Shown one piece after another: positions 26,772 to 35,282 of a stretch of DNA of 37,522 bases. Below the pieces are notes generated by a model. It saw nothing but the letters and a program-made list of their open reading frames with translations, was not told where the DNA came from and did not search any database. A program made the position numbers and the translations under genes. Source of the stretch: CALEUX01 sp964521525 (GTDB lineage: Bacteria; Bacteroidota; Bacteroidia; Bacteroidales; Marinilabiliaceae); NCBI GenBank assembly GCA_964521525.1, contig CAZFTD010000009.1, positions 1 through 37,522 on the forward strand, in the 5' to 3' direction. Positions within the stretch are counted from its first letter, which is position 1. Every line of letters starts with the position of its first letter.

Positions 26772-27605
26772 TTATCGACTTTTGGTCATAATCTGCAACA
26801 TCTTTTCGCCATATCGTTTCCCTAATTTCCGATAGCCATCGGCGGTAAAGTGTAAACCATCGGGAGCGCCCGGACACCCGGCCGAAGAAACCACGTGTGC
26901 ATTGGGTATAACTTCGGGCAAAAGATTAATAAACTGGTTAAAACCATGGCATTTACCATTAAACTCGGCACTCAATAGCTCGCCGGCAATCAAAGGAACT
27001 TCAGCCGGATTTAGGTTTAAATCGGCCATCAGGTTATCATAGATATCTTTAACCTTTTTTGTCCACAGGGTATCATTTGGATTCGATTCTCCCTGATGGA
27101 GCAGTATACCTTTAATTACGCCATCTTTTTGTGCCAGCCTGGCCATTTCAACCAACCGGCCATACGGATTGCCACCATAATTATTAATCCAGCCAATCAT
27201 CCAATGAGGTGCTGTGGCCACGTACGAACTGTAATTTTCTTTGTCGAAAAGTTCGATTTTACATCCTCCCACTGAAACATTTATAACGCCAACTTTGATA
27301 TTTGCAGGCAGGTTTTCAATTAGGGTACGGCCAAAATAATCGGCGGGTGATATTCCGGCTTTACAGTCGCAAATTGGAGGTGTGGCCGTGTACCAGTTGC
27401 CCATTTCTCTGCCTTTATCGGGGCAGTCCATGGCGGCCATCATTTGAAAACGGGCATCAACAGTTGAATCCTGAGCTTCTGCTCTGGATGCTCCGGCCAT
27501 ATTCGATTGTCCAAAGCACAGGTAAATATGGAAATCAGGATTCTGCGAAAAGGTGGTTATTGTTGCCATTAGTAACCATGTAACCAATATGTATTTAATT
27601 TTCAT
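26772..27605 (-). CDS. SGNH-type acetylesterase (sialate-O-acetylesterase-like/CE6-like)
   Basis: Predicted secreted carbohydrate O-acetylesterase, 277 residues, signal peptide 1-20 (TITTFS before QNPD). Block I is FGQSNMAG with nucleophile Ser34. Block II Gly is in NVSVGGCK, block III is LLHQGESNPND, and block V is Asp249-His252 in GAPDGLHFTADGYRKLG. This matches the DUF303/SASA group that includes CE6 acetyl-xylan esterases. Removal of acetyl groups from xylan or xylo-oligosaccharides is the natural reading here. It is the last gene of the right-hand unit, with a strong terminator right behind it and a 290-bp, hairpin-bearing spacer in front of it. Confidence 0.87.
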   Translation of the reverse strand: MKIKYILVTWLLMATITTFSQNPDFHIYLCFGQSNMAGASRAEAQDSTVDARFQMMAAMDCPDKGREMGNWYTATPPICDCKAGISPADYFGRTLIENLPANIKVGVINVSVGGCKIELFDKENYSSYVATAPHWMIGWINNYGGNPYGRLVEMARLAQKDGVIKGILLHQGESNPNDTLWTKKVKDIYDNLMADLNLNPAEVPLIAGELLSAEFNGKCHGFNQFINLLPEVIPNAHVVSSAGCPGAPDGLHFTADGYRKLGKRYGEKMLQIMTKSR

Positions 27606-27718
27606 TCGCCAATATTTTATTTATGTTATGTTTTGTAGCTGTTTAAAATTAGATGTAAGATATTAAGAAGCGAAGCATCGCGTTTCCGACAAATCGGAAC
27701 TGCGCCTGCGTCTTGAGG

Positions 27719-27829
27719 TCCCGGGAATCGGGATAAGATAGATAGAAAAGATTTGTAAGATTTTACAGATGTTTTAGCATCTTTTCAGACTTATCTATCT
27801 GTCTAATCATCTTATCCCGATACTCGGGA
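27719..27829. repeat. Long imperfect inverted repeat between two esterase genes
   Basis: TCCCGGGAATCGGGATAAGAT (27719-27739) pairs with the arm at 27809-27829 in 19 of 21 positions; the loop is about 69 bases and has further internal complementarity (GATAGATAG-AAAAGAT against ATCTTTTC...TATCTATC). Just beside it lie two tiny hairpins, GCGA-AGCA-TCGC (27670-27681) and TTCCGA-CAAA-TCGGAA (27685-27700 approximately). The whole 290-bp spacer looks like an insertion of repeat material within an operon. Confidence 0.65.
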
Positions 27830-27895
27830 TTCCGTAAACTTCAATTCTAATCATCTTAATAATAATTTCAACGTGATATTTCAACAGATACTTCA

Positions 27896-29458
27896 TTATT
27901 TCGCCCACTCCTGCCCTTCAGGCGTTCTGCGCCAGGTAAAGTAATCATCCATTGCCTTAAGCGATTGTTCGTCGGGCACCCGGGTCATGAATGTTTTATT
28001 ACCCAGATACATGGCTTGTGGATTATCGTTGGTAAAGGGAGTCCATTCGGTTAAATTTTCTCCGTTAGGATTCCCGTATTTAACAAAGTTGGTCCAATAG
28101 GCTCCCATAATTTTCGAAATCTCAACATCTGAATGCGATGTAAAAGGTTTTGTAGGGTCAATATGCATAAATACATAAGCCACATCAACACCGTGTGGTG
28201 TTCCATGGTCGGCTTGCGGCGAATCTTCGGGCCAAAGTGGGTGCTGGTCGAAATAATAGAGGTACACGTTTGACTTTCCGGTTTGAGCCTGAAGGCGTGC
28301 CCATGTCCAGGTTGGCCAGCCAAATGCCGCATCGCGCATCAAATTGCGGGCACTGCGTGGAACAGATGTAGAGCAAACCGGGTAAGCCTTGAGCAAAGAT
28401 TCGGCGTGAGGTCCAAAACGTCTGTTAACATTATTAATATACTCCTGGGGAGTGCGTCCGGCCGGAAAGCTTAGCCCCTCATCAGAATTATATCCTATTA
28501 ATACCGGCACGTCATTGTAATTACCGGCTTCATAAAGCTTGTACTGGTCGTCGGGGATTACATAACCATCCACAATTGGCCAACTGCCCGGCAATGTCCA
28601 TCCCTGGGGCACCAGCTTCTCAGCTTCTATTTTACGTAACTCCTCAATGGATGAGAGTCCAAATCCATTCACATACTCAACACCCTCTTGTTCGGCCTGT
28701 TGAAGTGTTTTCATATTTTCGCCGGGATATGTTGTTGAGCGGGTTGGGCCAAATGAGCCGCCACTTTGCGAAATGGCTCCACGAAACAAACCCTTAGCCA
28801 AGGGTGAGGCACACAACATGCTAACCGAAATACCTCCGGCCGATTCGCCAAAAATGGTTACCTTTTCAGGGTCGCCACCAAAGGCAGCTATGTTTCGTTT
28901 TACCCACTCCAAACCTGCAATCTGATCGAGTAAACCGTAATTGCCCGATACCCCATTAGGACTTTCGGCACTCAACTCCGGATGAGCAAGAAAGCCAATT
29001 TGGCCTACACGGTAAGCGATGCTCACTAATACCACTCCCTGGCGCGCCAAATGCTCGCCGTTGTGCACCGGATCGGAGGTAGAACCAAAACTAAAGCCAC
29101 CGCCGTATATCCAAACCATCACTGGCAATTTTTCGTGGGCCGATTTTGCCGGAGTCCACACGTTTAAATAGAGGCAGTCTTCGCTTTTTCCCGATGCCGG
29201 ATTGCCGCCTTGCATGGGAGCCGGGGCAAAATCAACAGTTTGTTTTACACCTTTCCATTTTTCAACCGGCTGGGGGGCTTTCCAGCGCAAATCGCCCACA
29301 GGTGGCGCAGCAAAAGGGATTCCTTTATAAATGGTTAAGTCGTCGGTTACAATTCCCTGAATGGTTCCGCCCTCTACCTTTACCCGGCCAGGTTGTTGAG
29401 AACATGCACCCAGCAACATGCCGATGGATGCCAGAAGTATGAAATAGATTCGATTCAT
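27896..29458 (-). CDS. Type-B carboxylesterase lipoprotein
   Basis: Serine esterase of the carboxylesterase/para-nitrobenzyl-esterase family, 520 residues. The N-terminus MNRIYFILLASIGMLLGAC is a lipoprotein signal with Cys19. The fold is complete: oxyanion GGGF (VWIYGGGFSFGS), nucleophile Ser206 in FGESAGGIS, acid Glu327 in GYNSDEGLS, His422 in TPHGVDVAYVF. Members near CAZymes were formerly grouped as CE10; natural substrates are poorly known. In this context it may cleave acyl or aryl esters (acetyl, feruloyl or glucuronoyl-lignin type) released from xylan; this is inference. It lies 20 bp behind a CE1 gene and surely belongs to the same transcript. Confidence 0.88.
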   Translation of the reverse strand: MNRIYFILLASIGMLLGACSQQPGRVKVEGGTIQGIVTDDLTIYKGIPFAAPPVGDLRWKAPQPVEKWKGVKQTVDFAPAPMQGGNPASGKSEDCLYLNVWTPAKSAHEKLPVMVWIYGGGFSFGSTSDPVHNGEHLARQGVVLVSIAYRVGQIGFLAHPELSAESPNGVSGNYGLLDQIAGLEWVKRNIAAFGGDPEKVTIFGESAGGISVSMLCASPLAKGLFRGAISQSGGSFGPTRSTTYPGENMKTLQQAEQEGVEYVNGFGLSSIEELRKIEAEKLVPQGWTLPGSWPIVDGYVIPDDQYKLYEAGNYNDVPVLIGYNSDEGLSFPAGRTPQEYINNVNRRFGPHAESLLKAYPVCSTSVPRSARNLMRDAAFGWPTWTWARLQAQTGKSNVYLYYFDQHPLWPEDSPQADHGTPHGVDVAYVFMHIDPTKPFTSHSDVEISKIMGAYWTNFVKYGNPNGENLTEWTPFTNDNPQAMYLGNKTFMTRVPDEQSLKAMDDYFTWRRTPEGQEWAK

Positions 29459-29478
29459 AATATTTGATTCTTAAATAG

Positions 29479-30666
29479 TTATTTTTTACGCCAAAGATTT
29501 GGAAGAAAGCGGTAATACAAAAGATGCCGCCACGTTCCCCAATCGTGACCGCCATGACCACCTACATAATATTCATGATTAATATTGTGGTTTTTAAGTG
29601 CTTCATGCAATGCCTGGCAGCGACGATTGAAAAAACCTGTTGCTTCCTTAGTACCTTGTCCCACAAAAAGATACTCTACTTTCTCGTTCACTTTGGGGTC
29701 GGTAAGGAAATGTTTTAGAGTGGTCTCCGGGTTTTCATCGCCAGCACTGAGAATGCCAAAATTGGCAAACAAATCGAGCGAACGGAAACCGATAAACATG
29801 CTGTGTCGTCCACCCATCGATAAACCGGAAATGGCCCTTCCCTTAGGCGATGCAATGGTGCTGTAGCTTTTATCTACAAGTGGGATAACATGGTTTCTGA
29901 GTTCCTTTTCAAAAATATCGAAGGTTAATTCGGTGTGCCGCGGATGGTTACGATGAATGACCTGATTGTTGGGAATGGCGATAATCATGGGCACAACTTT
30001 GCCTTCGGCCAGAAGGTTATCCATAATAAAATTCACACGGCCATCGTACACCCAATTGGATGGAAGTTCACCACTTCCACCTACTAAATAGAGTACAGGG
30101 TATTTCTTTTTCGGATTATAGCCGGGAGGGGTGTAAACATATAATTCACGCTCTCCCTGCGTAACCTCCGACCGGTAAACATGGCGGGTTACATTGCCGT
30201 GTGGTACATTGCGGGCATCGTAATAAGCAGGACCATCGCCGTGTACAACCAACTGGCTATAGGGTGGCATGGCTGTAAAAGCAGCGTAGGTATTGCTTGG
30301 GTCGGGAATTTGAACTCCATCCACATTAAAATGGTAAGCGTACATATCGGGCTTAAGAGGGCCTATGTTCAACGTCCAGATGCCATCATCACCTTTGGTA
30401 AAAGCAAGGGGCTCATTACCCAAATCGTTGGCTGTATAAATGGCACCCAGCGGAAGAACAACCTTTTGCGCATTTGGTGCTTTAAGCCGGAAGGTTACAG
30501 TCTGGTTGTCGTGCACCTCGGGCGAATTTACCGGCGCACTAAAAGGATTCAGCCCCTCAGTATTCTTATGAGGATTATAGTCGAGGTTAACGTTAGCCTG
30601 CTGCGCGCTTAAATATAATGGCATTAACAAAAGCCAACCAACCAAATAAGCAATTTTTTTCTTCAT
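29479..30666 (-). CDS. CE1 esterase with CBM48-like N-domain (divergent copy)
   Basis: Predicted secreted feruloyl or acetyl-xylan esterase. The ATG at 30666 is used, since the longer frame begins at a TTG; it gives the signal peptide MKKKIAYLVGWLLLMPLYLSAQ. Residues 45-145 are the early-set beta domain resembling CBM48 (VTFRLKAPNAQKVVLPL, YAYHFNVDGVQIPDP). The alpha/beta-hydrolase domain follows: nucleophile Ser283 in SGLSMGG, His374 in GGHDWGTWRH. The strand-three loop, YLQHGxGE in its two paralogues downstream... reads YLVGGSGE here, so the usual His-Gly is Gly-Gly. This may alter the oxyanion pocket. It is the least similar of the three CBM48-CE1 proteins of the locus and starts about 60 bp behind the next one. 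Confidence 0.88.
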   Translation of the reverse strand: MKKKIAYLVGWLLLMPLYLSAQQANVNLDYNPHKNTEGLNPFSAPVNSPEVHDNQTVTFRLKAPNAQKVVLPLGAIYTANDLGNEPLAFTKGDDGIWTLNIGPLKPDMYAYHFNVDGVQIPDPSNTYAAFTAMPPYSQLVVHGDGPAYYDARNVPHGNVTRHVYRSEVTQGERELYVYTPPGYNPKKKYPVLYLVGGSGELPSNWVYDGRVNFIMDNLLAEGKVVPMIIAIPNNQVIHRNHPRHTELTFDIFEKELRNHVIPLVDKSYSTIASPKGRAISGLSMGGRHSMFIGFRSLDLFANFGILSAGDENPETTLKHFLTDPKVNEKVEYLFVGQGTKEATGFFNRRCQALHEALKNHNINHEYYVGGHGGHDWGTWRHLLYYRFLPNLWRKK

Positions 30667-30728
30667 GCCTGTTTGTTTTAGCAAATCCTGTTTATTATCA
30701 ATACTTAAGCCAAAAAAATCTTCAAAGT

Positions 30729-31832
30729 CTATTTAAAAAGAATTTGTGCCAGTTGATGCAGACTTCTTCGCCAGGTGTGAAACTCGTGGGCTGTGCCTTC
30801 CGAAATATACGAAGCTACATTTACTCCTGCTTTTTGCAGTTCGGAGGCTGCATTTTTAATGCCATCGGGTCTTTCTTTGCTGCCACATGTTAAAAATACA
30901 AGCTTAAGGTTTTTATGGTCTTTAAGCTCATCAGGTCTGTAAATGCCTCCGCTAAACAAAGCATAGTACGAAAAAACATTCGGATTGTTGAGGGTTATTA
31001 ACCTTGTTTCAAAAGCTCCCATTGAAAGACCTGCCATGGCACGGTTTTCCTGATTGGCTAAAGTACGGTAGTTGGCATCGATGTACGGAATAAGCTCATC
31101 AATCAATACTGTTTGAAAGGGTTTGATATCGAAATCGCGCAACCCGCCAAACTTAATTTCATTGGTCATACCGTAGGTCATTACAATGATGAAGGGTTTT
31201 GCTTTGCCTTCGGCAATCAGGTTATCCATAATGAGGTTGGCACGTCCCTGGTTGGGCCATGATGTTTCATTTTCGCCGTAACCATGCTGCAGGTAAAGTA
31301 CCGGATAGCGGGTTGATGATTCTTTGGTGTAACAGGGAGGTGTATACACAAAGGCACGCCTTGCAGTATTGGTACTTTTCGATGGAAATAGGATTTCGTG
31401 CACGTGGCCATGAGGTACATCCTTTAAAGCGAAAATATCCTGATCAGCCGATGGCACTTCAATTCCGCTTCCATAACGACTGGCGCCAAAAAAGAACAAA
31501 CTGCCCGGGTCGGGTACCGAAGCACCGTCGATGTTTAGCTGATAATAGTGAAAACCTACGTCTTGCGGTGCCGATTCGCCTGTCCAAACGCCGTTTTCAT
31601 CTTTCACCAAATCATATTTAACGCCACCAATGTCTAATTGAACGTATTTAGCATCGGGTGCTGAAACTTGGGTGCGTACGCGGCCTTCAGAATTTACCTG
31701 TGGATACTCTTTTCCCGGTTGATTAACCGATGAAGGTTTAAAGTCTTCCACAATAGTAGTGGTGTTGGTTTGAGCCATTCCAAATTGAATTGAAAAAGCT
31801 AAAGCTATCGCTATGTTAAATAATTGTCTCAT
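30729..31832 (-). CDS. CE1 esterase with CBM48-like N-domain (tandem copy 1)
   Basis: Predicted secreted feruloyl/acetyl esterase of CE1, 367 residues, signal peptide 1-20 (SIQFGMAQ). The CBM48-like domain spans about 30-135 (VRTQVSAPDAKYVQLDIGG, FHYYQLNIDGASVPDPGS). The catalytic domain shows YLQHGYGENETSW, nucleophile Ser270 in MAGLSMGAFE and His349 in GTAHEFHTWRRSL. It is a tandem duplicate of the gene at 31925-33118: by hand count residues 21-140 agree in about 102 of 120 positions. It lacks that protein's Pro/Ala-rich insertion and has NEIKFGGLRDFDIKPF in its place. The pair probably split specificity between feruloyl and acetyl groups or between single and diferulate forms, which is inference. 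Confidence 0.9.
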   Translation of the reverse strand: MRQLFNIAIALAFSIQFGMAQTNTTTIVEDFKPSSVNQPGKEYPQVNSEGRVRTQVSAPDAKYVQLDIGGVKYDLVKDENGVWTGESAPQDVGFHYYQLNIDGASVPDPGSLFFFGASRYGSGIEVPSADQDIFALKDVPHGHVHEILFPSKSTNTARRAFVYTPPCYTKESSTRYPVLYLQHGYGENETSWPNQGRANLIMDNLIAEGKAKPFIIVMTYGMTNEIKFGGLRDFDIKPFQTVLIDELIPYIDANYRTLANQENRAMAGLSMGAFETRLITLNNPNVFSYYALFSGGIYRPDELKDHKNLKLVFLTCGSKERPDGIKNAASELQKAGVNVASYISEGTAHEFHTWRRSLHQLAQILFK

Positions 31833-31924
31833 TTATAATATTTTGAACTAGTTGGGTAAAATTGGGTTATTGGTATCATGCTTATTTTTCTTCCTGGTTT
31901 AGGCTTCAAAACAAAAGCAGGTTA

Positions 31925-33118
31925 TTACTTAAATAAAAGTGGTGCAAATTGATACAGGCTTCGTCTCCATGTTTGCCACTCATGCTCGGTATTGGGCGAA
32001 ACATAATAATGTGCATTTAAACCTTTTTCTTTGAGGCGCTCAATGTTCATTTTTGGGTCGCTGCCAAGATTGAATCTTCCACTTTCTACTTCTTTGCTGC
32101 CAAAACTTACAAACAGCACTTTAATGTTTTTCAGAAATTGCGGATTATTCTCAGTGTCTTCAATTGTAATACTTCCACCACTAAACATCCCCACGTGTGA
32201 AAAGACATCAGAATTGGCCAGGGTGATGATTCTGGTTTGCATAGCTCCCATTGATAATCCCGCCATCGCTCGGTTTTCCTGATTGGCCAGAGTGCGGTAA
32301 TTTGCATCAATCATCGGTATAATATCCTTAATCAGGATGTTCATAAAACCATCGGCCCATCCTGCAGGTGGCCATGGACCAGCCGGTCTTTGAGCGCCTG
32401 CTGCCGGACGTTGTGTACCCTCGGCTTGGCGAGGTCTTTCGGGCATGCGCCAGGTTCCATTGTCCATCACAATTATAAACGGGGTAGCTTTGCCTTCGGC
32501 AATTAAATTATCCATGATTAAGTTGGCTCTACCTTGAGCCGACCAGCCGGTTTCATTCTCCCCACCACCGTGCTGCAGGTACAAAACAGGGTAGCGTTTC
32601 TCGGGATTCTTGTCGTAACAGGGAGGCGTATATACAAAGCAGCGACGCATTTTATCGTCTGTTTTTGAATAGTATATATGTTCTCTTACCTGTCCGTGTG
32701 GAACATTTTTGAGTGCATAAAAATCCTGGTCGTGTGCAGGTATTTCAATTCCGCTACCCCAACGGCTGGCACCATAAAAATAGAGGCTTCCCGGGTCGGG
32801 TACAGATGCGCCATCAATGTTTAACTGATAGTAATGAAACCCTTCGTCCTGCGGTGCCGATTCGCCTGTCCATACACCATTCTCGTCTTTTGTCAGGTTG
32901 TATTTAACCGCGCCAATGTCTAATTGAACGTATTTTGCATCGGGTGCTGAAATTTGCACACGTACCCGCCCTTCAGAATTAACCTGTGGATAATCTTTCC
33001 CCGGCTGGTTAACAGATGAAGGTTTAAAGTCTTCCACAACAGAAGTGGTGTTGGTTTGAGCAATTCCAAACTGTGTAGTAACAGCTATTGCAATTGCCAG
33101 ATTCATTATTTTTTTCAT
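31925..33118 (-). CDS. CE1 esterase with CBM48-like N-domain and Pro/Ala-rich insert (tandem copy 2)
   Basis: Predicted secreted feruloyl/acetyl esterase, 397 residues, signal peptide 1-20 (TTQFGIAQ). Domain order equals that of copy 1: CBM48-like (30-135), alpha/beta-hydrolase (150-397). Catalytic Ser289 lies in MAGLSMGAMQ and His379 in NTEHEWQTWRRSL; the loop is YLQHGGGENETGW. Residues about 229-256 are a low-complexity insertion rich in Pro, Ala, Gly and Arg with a twofold repeat (TQRPAAGAQRPAG). It sits next to the catalytic pocket in CE1 topology, between strand and nucleophile helix. The upstream text AATTAGTTGGGTTAG (plus strand) resembles AACTAGTTGGGTAAA before copy 1, so the duplication included upstream DNA. 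Confidence 0.9.
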   Translation of the reverse strand: MKKIMNLAIAIAVTTQFGIAQTNTTSVVEDFKPSSVNQPGKDYPQVNSEGRVRVQISAPDAKYVQLDIGAVKYNLTKDENGVWTGESAPQDEGFHYYQLNIDGASVPDPGSLYFYGASRWGSGIEIPAHDQDFYALKNVPHGQVREHIYYSKTDDKMRRCFVYTPPCYDKNPEKRYPVLYLQHGGGENETGWSAQGRANLIMDNLIAEGKATPFIIVMDNGTWRMPERPRQAEGTQRPAAGAQRPAGPWPPAGWADGFMNILIKDIIPMIDANYRTLANQENRAMAGLSMGAMQTRIITLANSDVFSHVGMFSGGSITIEDTENNPQFLKNIKVLFVSFGSKEVESGRFNLGSDPKMNIERLKEKGLNAHYYVSPNTEHEWQTWRRSLYQFAPLLFK

Positions 33119-33253
33119 TTTTAATTAGTTGGGTTAGTTGATAAAAATATTGTTGTTACATTTTATCCCTTATTATATTACAAAACATCAAAAGGGAGCT
33201 ACATAAAGTAACCAATCGTTCACTATTGTTAAGTAAAGGCTTGTGGCTGTTAG

Positions 33254-33312
33254 TTCTTAGTTTATAGCTCCAAAGTGTTATAACTTTTGAACCAGGAGCT
33301 ATAAACTAAAAA
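33254..33312. repeat. 18-bp inverted repeat behind the CE1-GH10 gene
   Basis: TTCTTAGTTTATAGCTCC (33254-33271) pairs with GGAGCTATAAACTAAAAA (33295-33312) in 17 of 18 positions, with a 23-base loop. It begins 24 bases after the CE1-GH10 stop codon. No T-run follows it on the minus strand, so partial termination or an mRNA-end-protecting hairpin is more likely than a full terminator. Confidence 0.65.
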
Positions 33313-33335
33313 CTTTCGCCTTTCCATTGAATAAA

Positions 33336-35240
33336 CTACTTTGTATTAGCCAGTTCAATTAATTTGGCAACAACTGATTTAGGCTGATTTTTCCGGTCGA
33401 ATAACAGTGGATAATCGGTTCTTCCGCGCACCGGAAATCCGTTTTTCCATGAGTTGCCATCGTTAACCCCCCAAACAGTTACTCTTGGTATCACATCCTG
33501 ATATTTAAGGAAGAGTGAGAAAAAGTCGACATAACGTTGTTCTAACTGAGCATTCACAGCATCGGGCAACCCTTCGGTGTAGGGATTTAATTTCTGTTGA
33601 TATTCGAAACTGGCCGAAATCTCTGCACCAACGCGCCAGTCGGGCATGGGTAATACCGATATTTCCATTTCGGTTATCATAACGTTTACACCTGTGTTGG
33701 CAATTAATTGAATGGTTTTTTCGTATTCATCAAGGCTTGGGTAATCGAGTCCAATATGACACTGAAATCCTACACCATCGATTCTAATGCCCTGATCTTT
33801 GAGCATCTTCACCATGCGGGCAATGCCTTCTCTTTTGGCCGGAACAAATTCGGAATAATCGTTATAATATAATTCAGCATCGGGATCGGCTTCATGAGCA
33901 AACTGGAATGCCAGTTTGATAAAATCTTCGCCCAGTATTTGGTAGAATTTACTGTTGCGGTAGCTGCCATCGTCAACGATGGCTTCATTCACCACGTCCC
34001 ATCCGTGCACCTTGCCTTTATAACGGCCAACAACAGTATAGATATGGTTTCTCATACGCTCGGTAAGTACTTCGGGCGATACGTCCTTGCCTTCGCTGTC
34101 GGTAAAAAACCAGCGAGGTGCCTGCGAATGCCAAATAAGTGTATGACCAATAATCTGCATGTTATTGTTAACACCAAACTCTACAAACTTATCGGCCAGG
34201 TCAAATTCAAATTTTCCTTCCTGTGGTTGCAATGGGCCGCTTTTCATACAGTTTTCGGCAACAATGGAGTTGAAATGGGTTTTAACAATGTTCACTTCAT
34301 CAACAGCGGTTCCTAAAATTTGAGGGGTGTTAAGGGCTGTTCCAATAAAGAACTTTCCTTTATAAGCATCTTTTAAAGTGGCTGCTGCTACGGGCATTAC
34401 CACCGGCTTAAACAGCATTTGTACGTATTGATACAAATCGTCTTTCCAAACATTAAAATCGTGGTAACCATCAGGAATAACCCTGAAAATATGAGGCACT
34501 TTATTAGCCTTCAGATAATCGTGGGTGCGTTGGCTAACCTGCATTAAATTATCTTTATCGCCACAAGAAATATACAGAAGTTTAAGCATTTCTGTTGCCT
34601 TTTGAGTGTTTGGGAGCAACTCAGCTGGCATTTTGGTATTGGGAGCCGATGAAAAGCCTCCTACCCATGCAAATTTGTCGAGATTTCCCAGTCCGAAATT
34701 GAGCGATTGTCCGCCGCCCATTGATAATCCAGCAATGGCGCGAAACTCACGGTTTTTTAATACGGGGTATTTTTTTTCGATAAACGGTATTAAATCGTTT
34801 AACAGGTCTTTTTCGAATGTTGCAAAGGCTTCAACTTTCTCTTTGTCGAAAATATTTCCTTCGGCACGGTCGTTTTTCATGGCGCGACCATTGGGCAGTA
34901 CCACTATCATTGGCTCCATTTTGCCATCGGCAATCAGGTTGTCGAAAATAATGTGAGGAACGCCGTTTTTGTACCACTCATCTTCGTCGCCCCCGATGCC
35001 ATGCAACAAATAAAGCACAGGGTATTTCTTCTTTTTAGTGAATCCGGGTGGTGTGTATACACGAGCAGAGCGATTCACCCCTACGGTTTTAGATTGATAG
35101 GTTATGATTTCAATTTTTCCGGATGCAATGCCGGCACGTTGCTGGTCAAACCCTTGCGGAGCCCGGCTAATGGTTTGCTGAGCATATCCCCCGACGTTAA
35201 ACAGCAGGAAAACAATTAATGCAATAAAAATATGCTTCAT
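33336..35240 (-). CDS. Bifunctional CE1 esterase - GH10 endo-xylanase
   Basis: Secreted fusion protein, 634 residues, that combines an ester-cleaving domain with an endo-beta-1,4-xylanase. The signal peptide is 1-20 (GGYAQQ). CE1 domain, about 40-280: YLLHGIGGDEDEW, nucleophile Ser173 in IAGLSMGGGQ, His260 in DGYHDFNVWKDD. A short linker (PVVMPVAAATLKDAYKGKF) leads to the GH10 barrel at about 290-632: HTLIWHSQAPRW, acid/base Glu419 in WDVVNEAIVDDG, nucleophile Glu524 in MITEMEISV, and VTVWGVNDGNSW near the end. No CBM is inserted in the GH10 domain. Feruloyl or acetyl esterase linked to GH10 is known from gut Bacteroidota; here the esterase is N-terminal. It is the second gene of the right-hand unit, 42 bp after GH8, and would provide the main chain-cutting activity. 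Confidence 0.93.
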   Translation of the reverse strand: MKHIFIALIVFLLFNVGGYAQQTISRAPQGFDQQRAGIASGKIEIITYQSKTVGVNRSARVYTPPGFTKKKKYPVLYLLHGIGGDEDEWYKNGVPHIIFDNLIADGKMEPMIVVLPNGRAMKNDRAEGNIFDKEKVEAFATFEKDLLNDLIPFIEKKYPVLKNREFRAIAGLSMGGGQSLNFGLGNLDKFAWVGGFSSAPNTKMPAELLPNTQKATEMLKLLYISCGDKDNLMQVSQRTHDYLKANKVPHIFRVIPDGYHDFNVWKDDLYQYVQMLFKPVVMPVAAATLKDAYKGKFFIGTALNTPQILGTAVDEVNIVKTHFNSIVAENCMKSGPLQPQEGKFEFDLADKFVEFGVNNNMQIIGHTLIWHSQAPRWFFTDSEGKDVSPEVLTERMRNHIYTVVGRYKGKVHGWDVVNEAIVDDGSYRNSKFYQILGEDFIKLAFQFAHEADPDAELYYNDYSEFVPAKREGIARMVKMLKDQGIRIDGVGFQCHIGLDYPSLDEYEKTIQLIANTGVNVMITEMEISVLPMPDWRVGAEISASFEYQQKLNPYTEGLPDAVNAQLEQRYVDFFSLFLKYQDVIPRVTVWGVNDGNSWKNGFPVRGRTDYPLLFDRKNQPKSVVAKLIELANTK

Positions 35241-35282
35241 AATTTTAAAAGGTTTAATAAAATATTATATTCCAAGTTATTA

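Noticed and set aside
26892..26900. Second half-match to the LacI palindrome (CACGTGTGC)
   Set aside because: It lies within the SGNH esterase coding sequence and matches only nine bases; probably chance.
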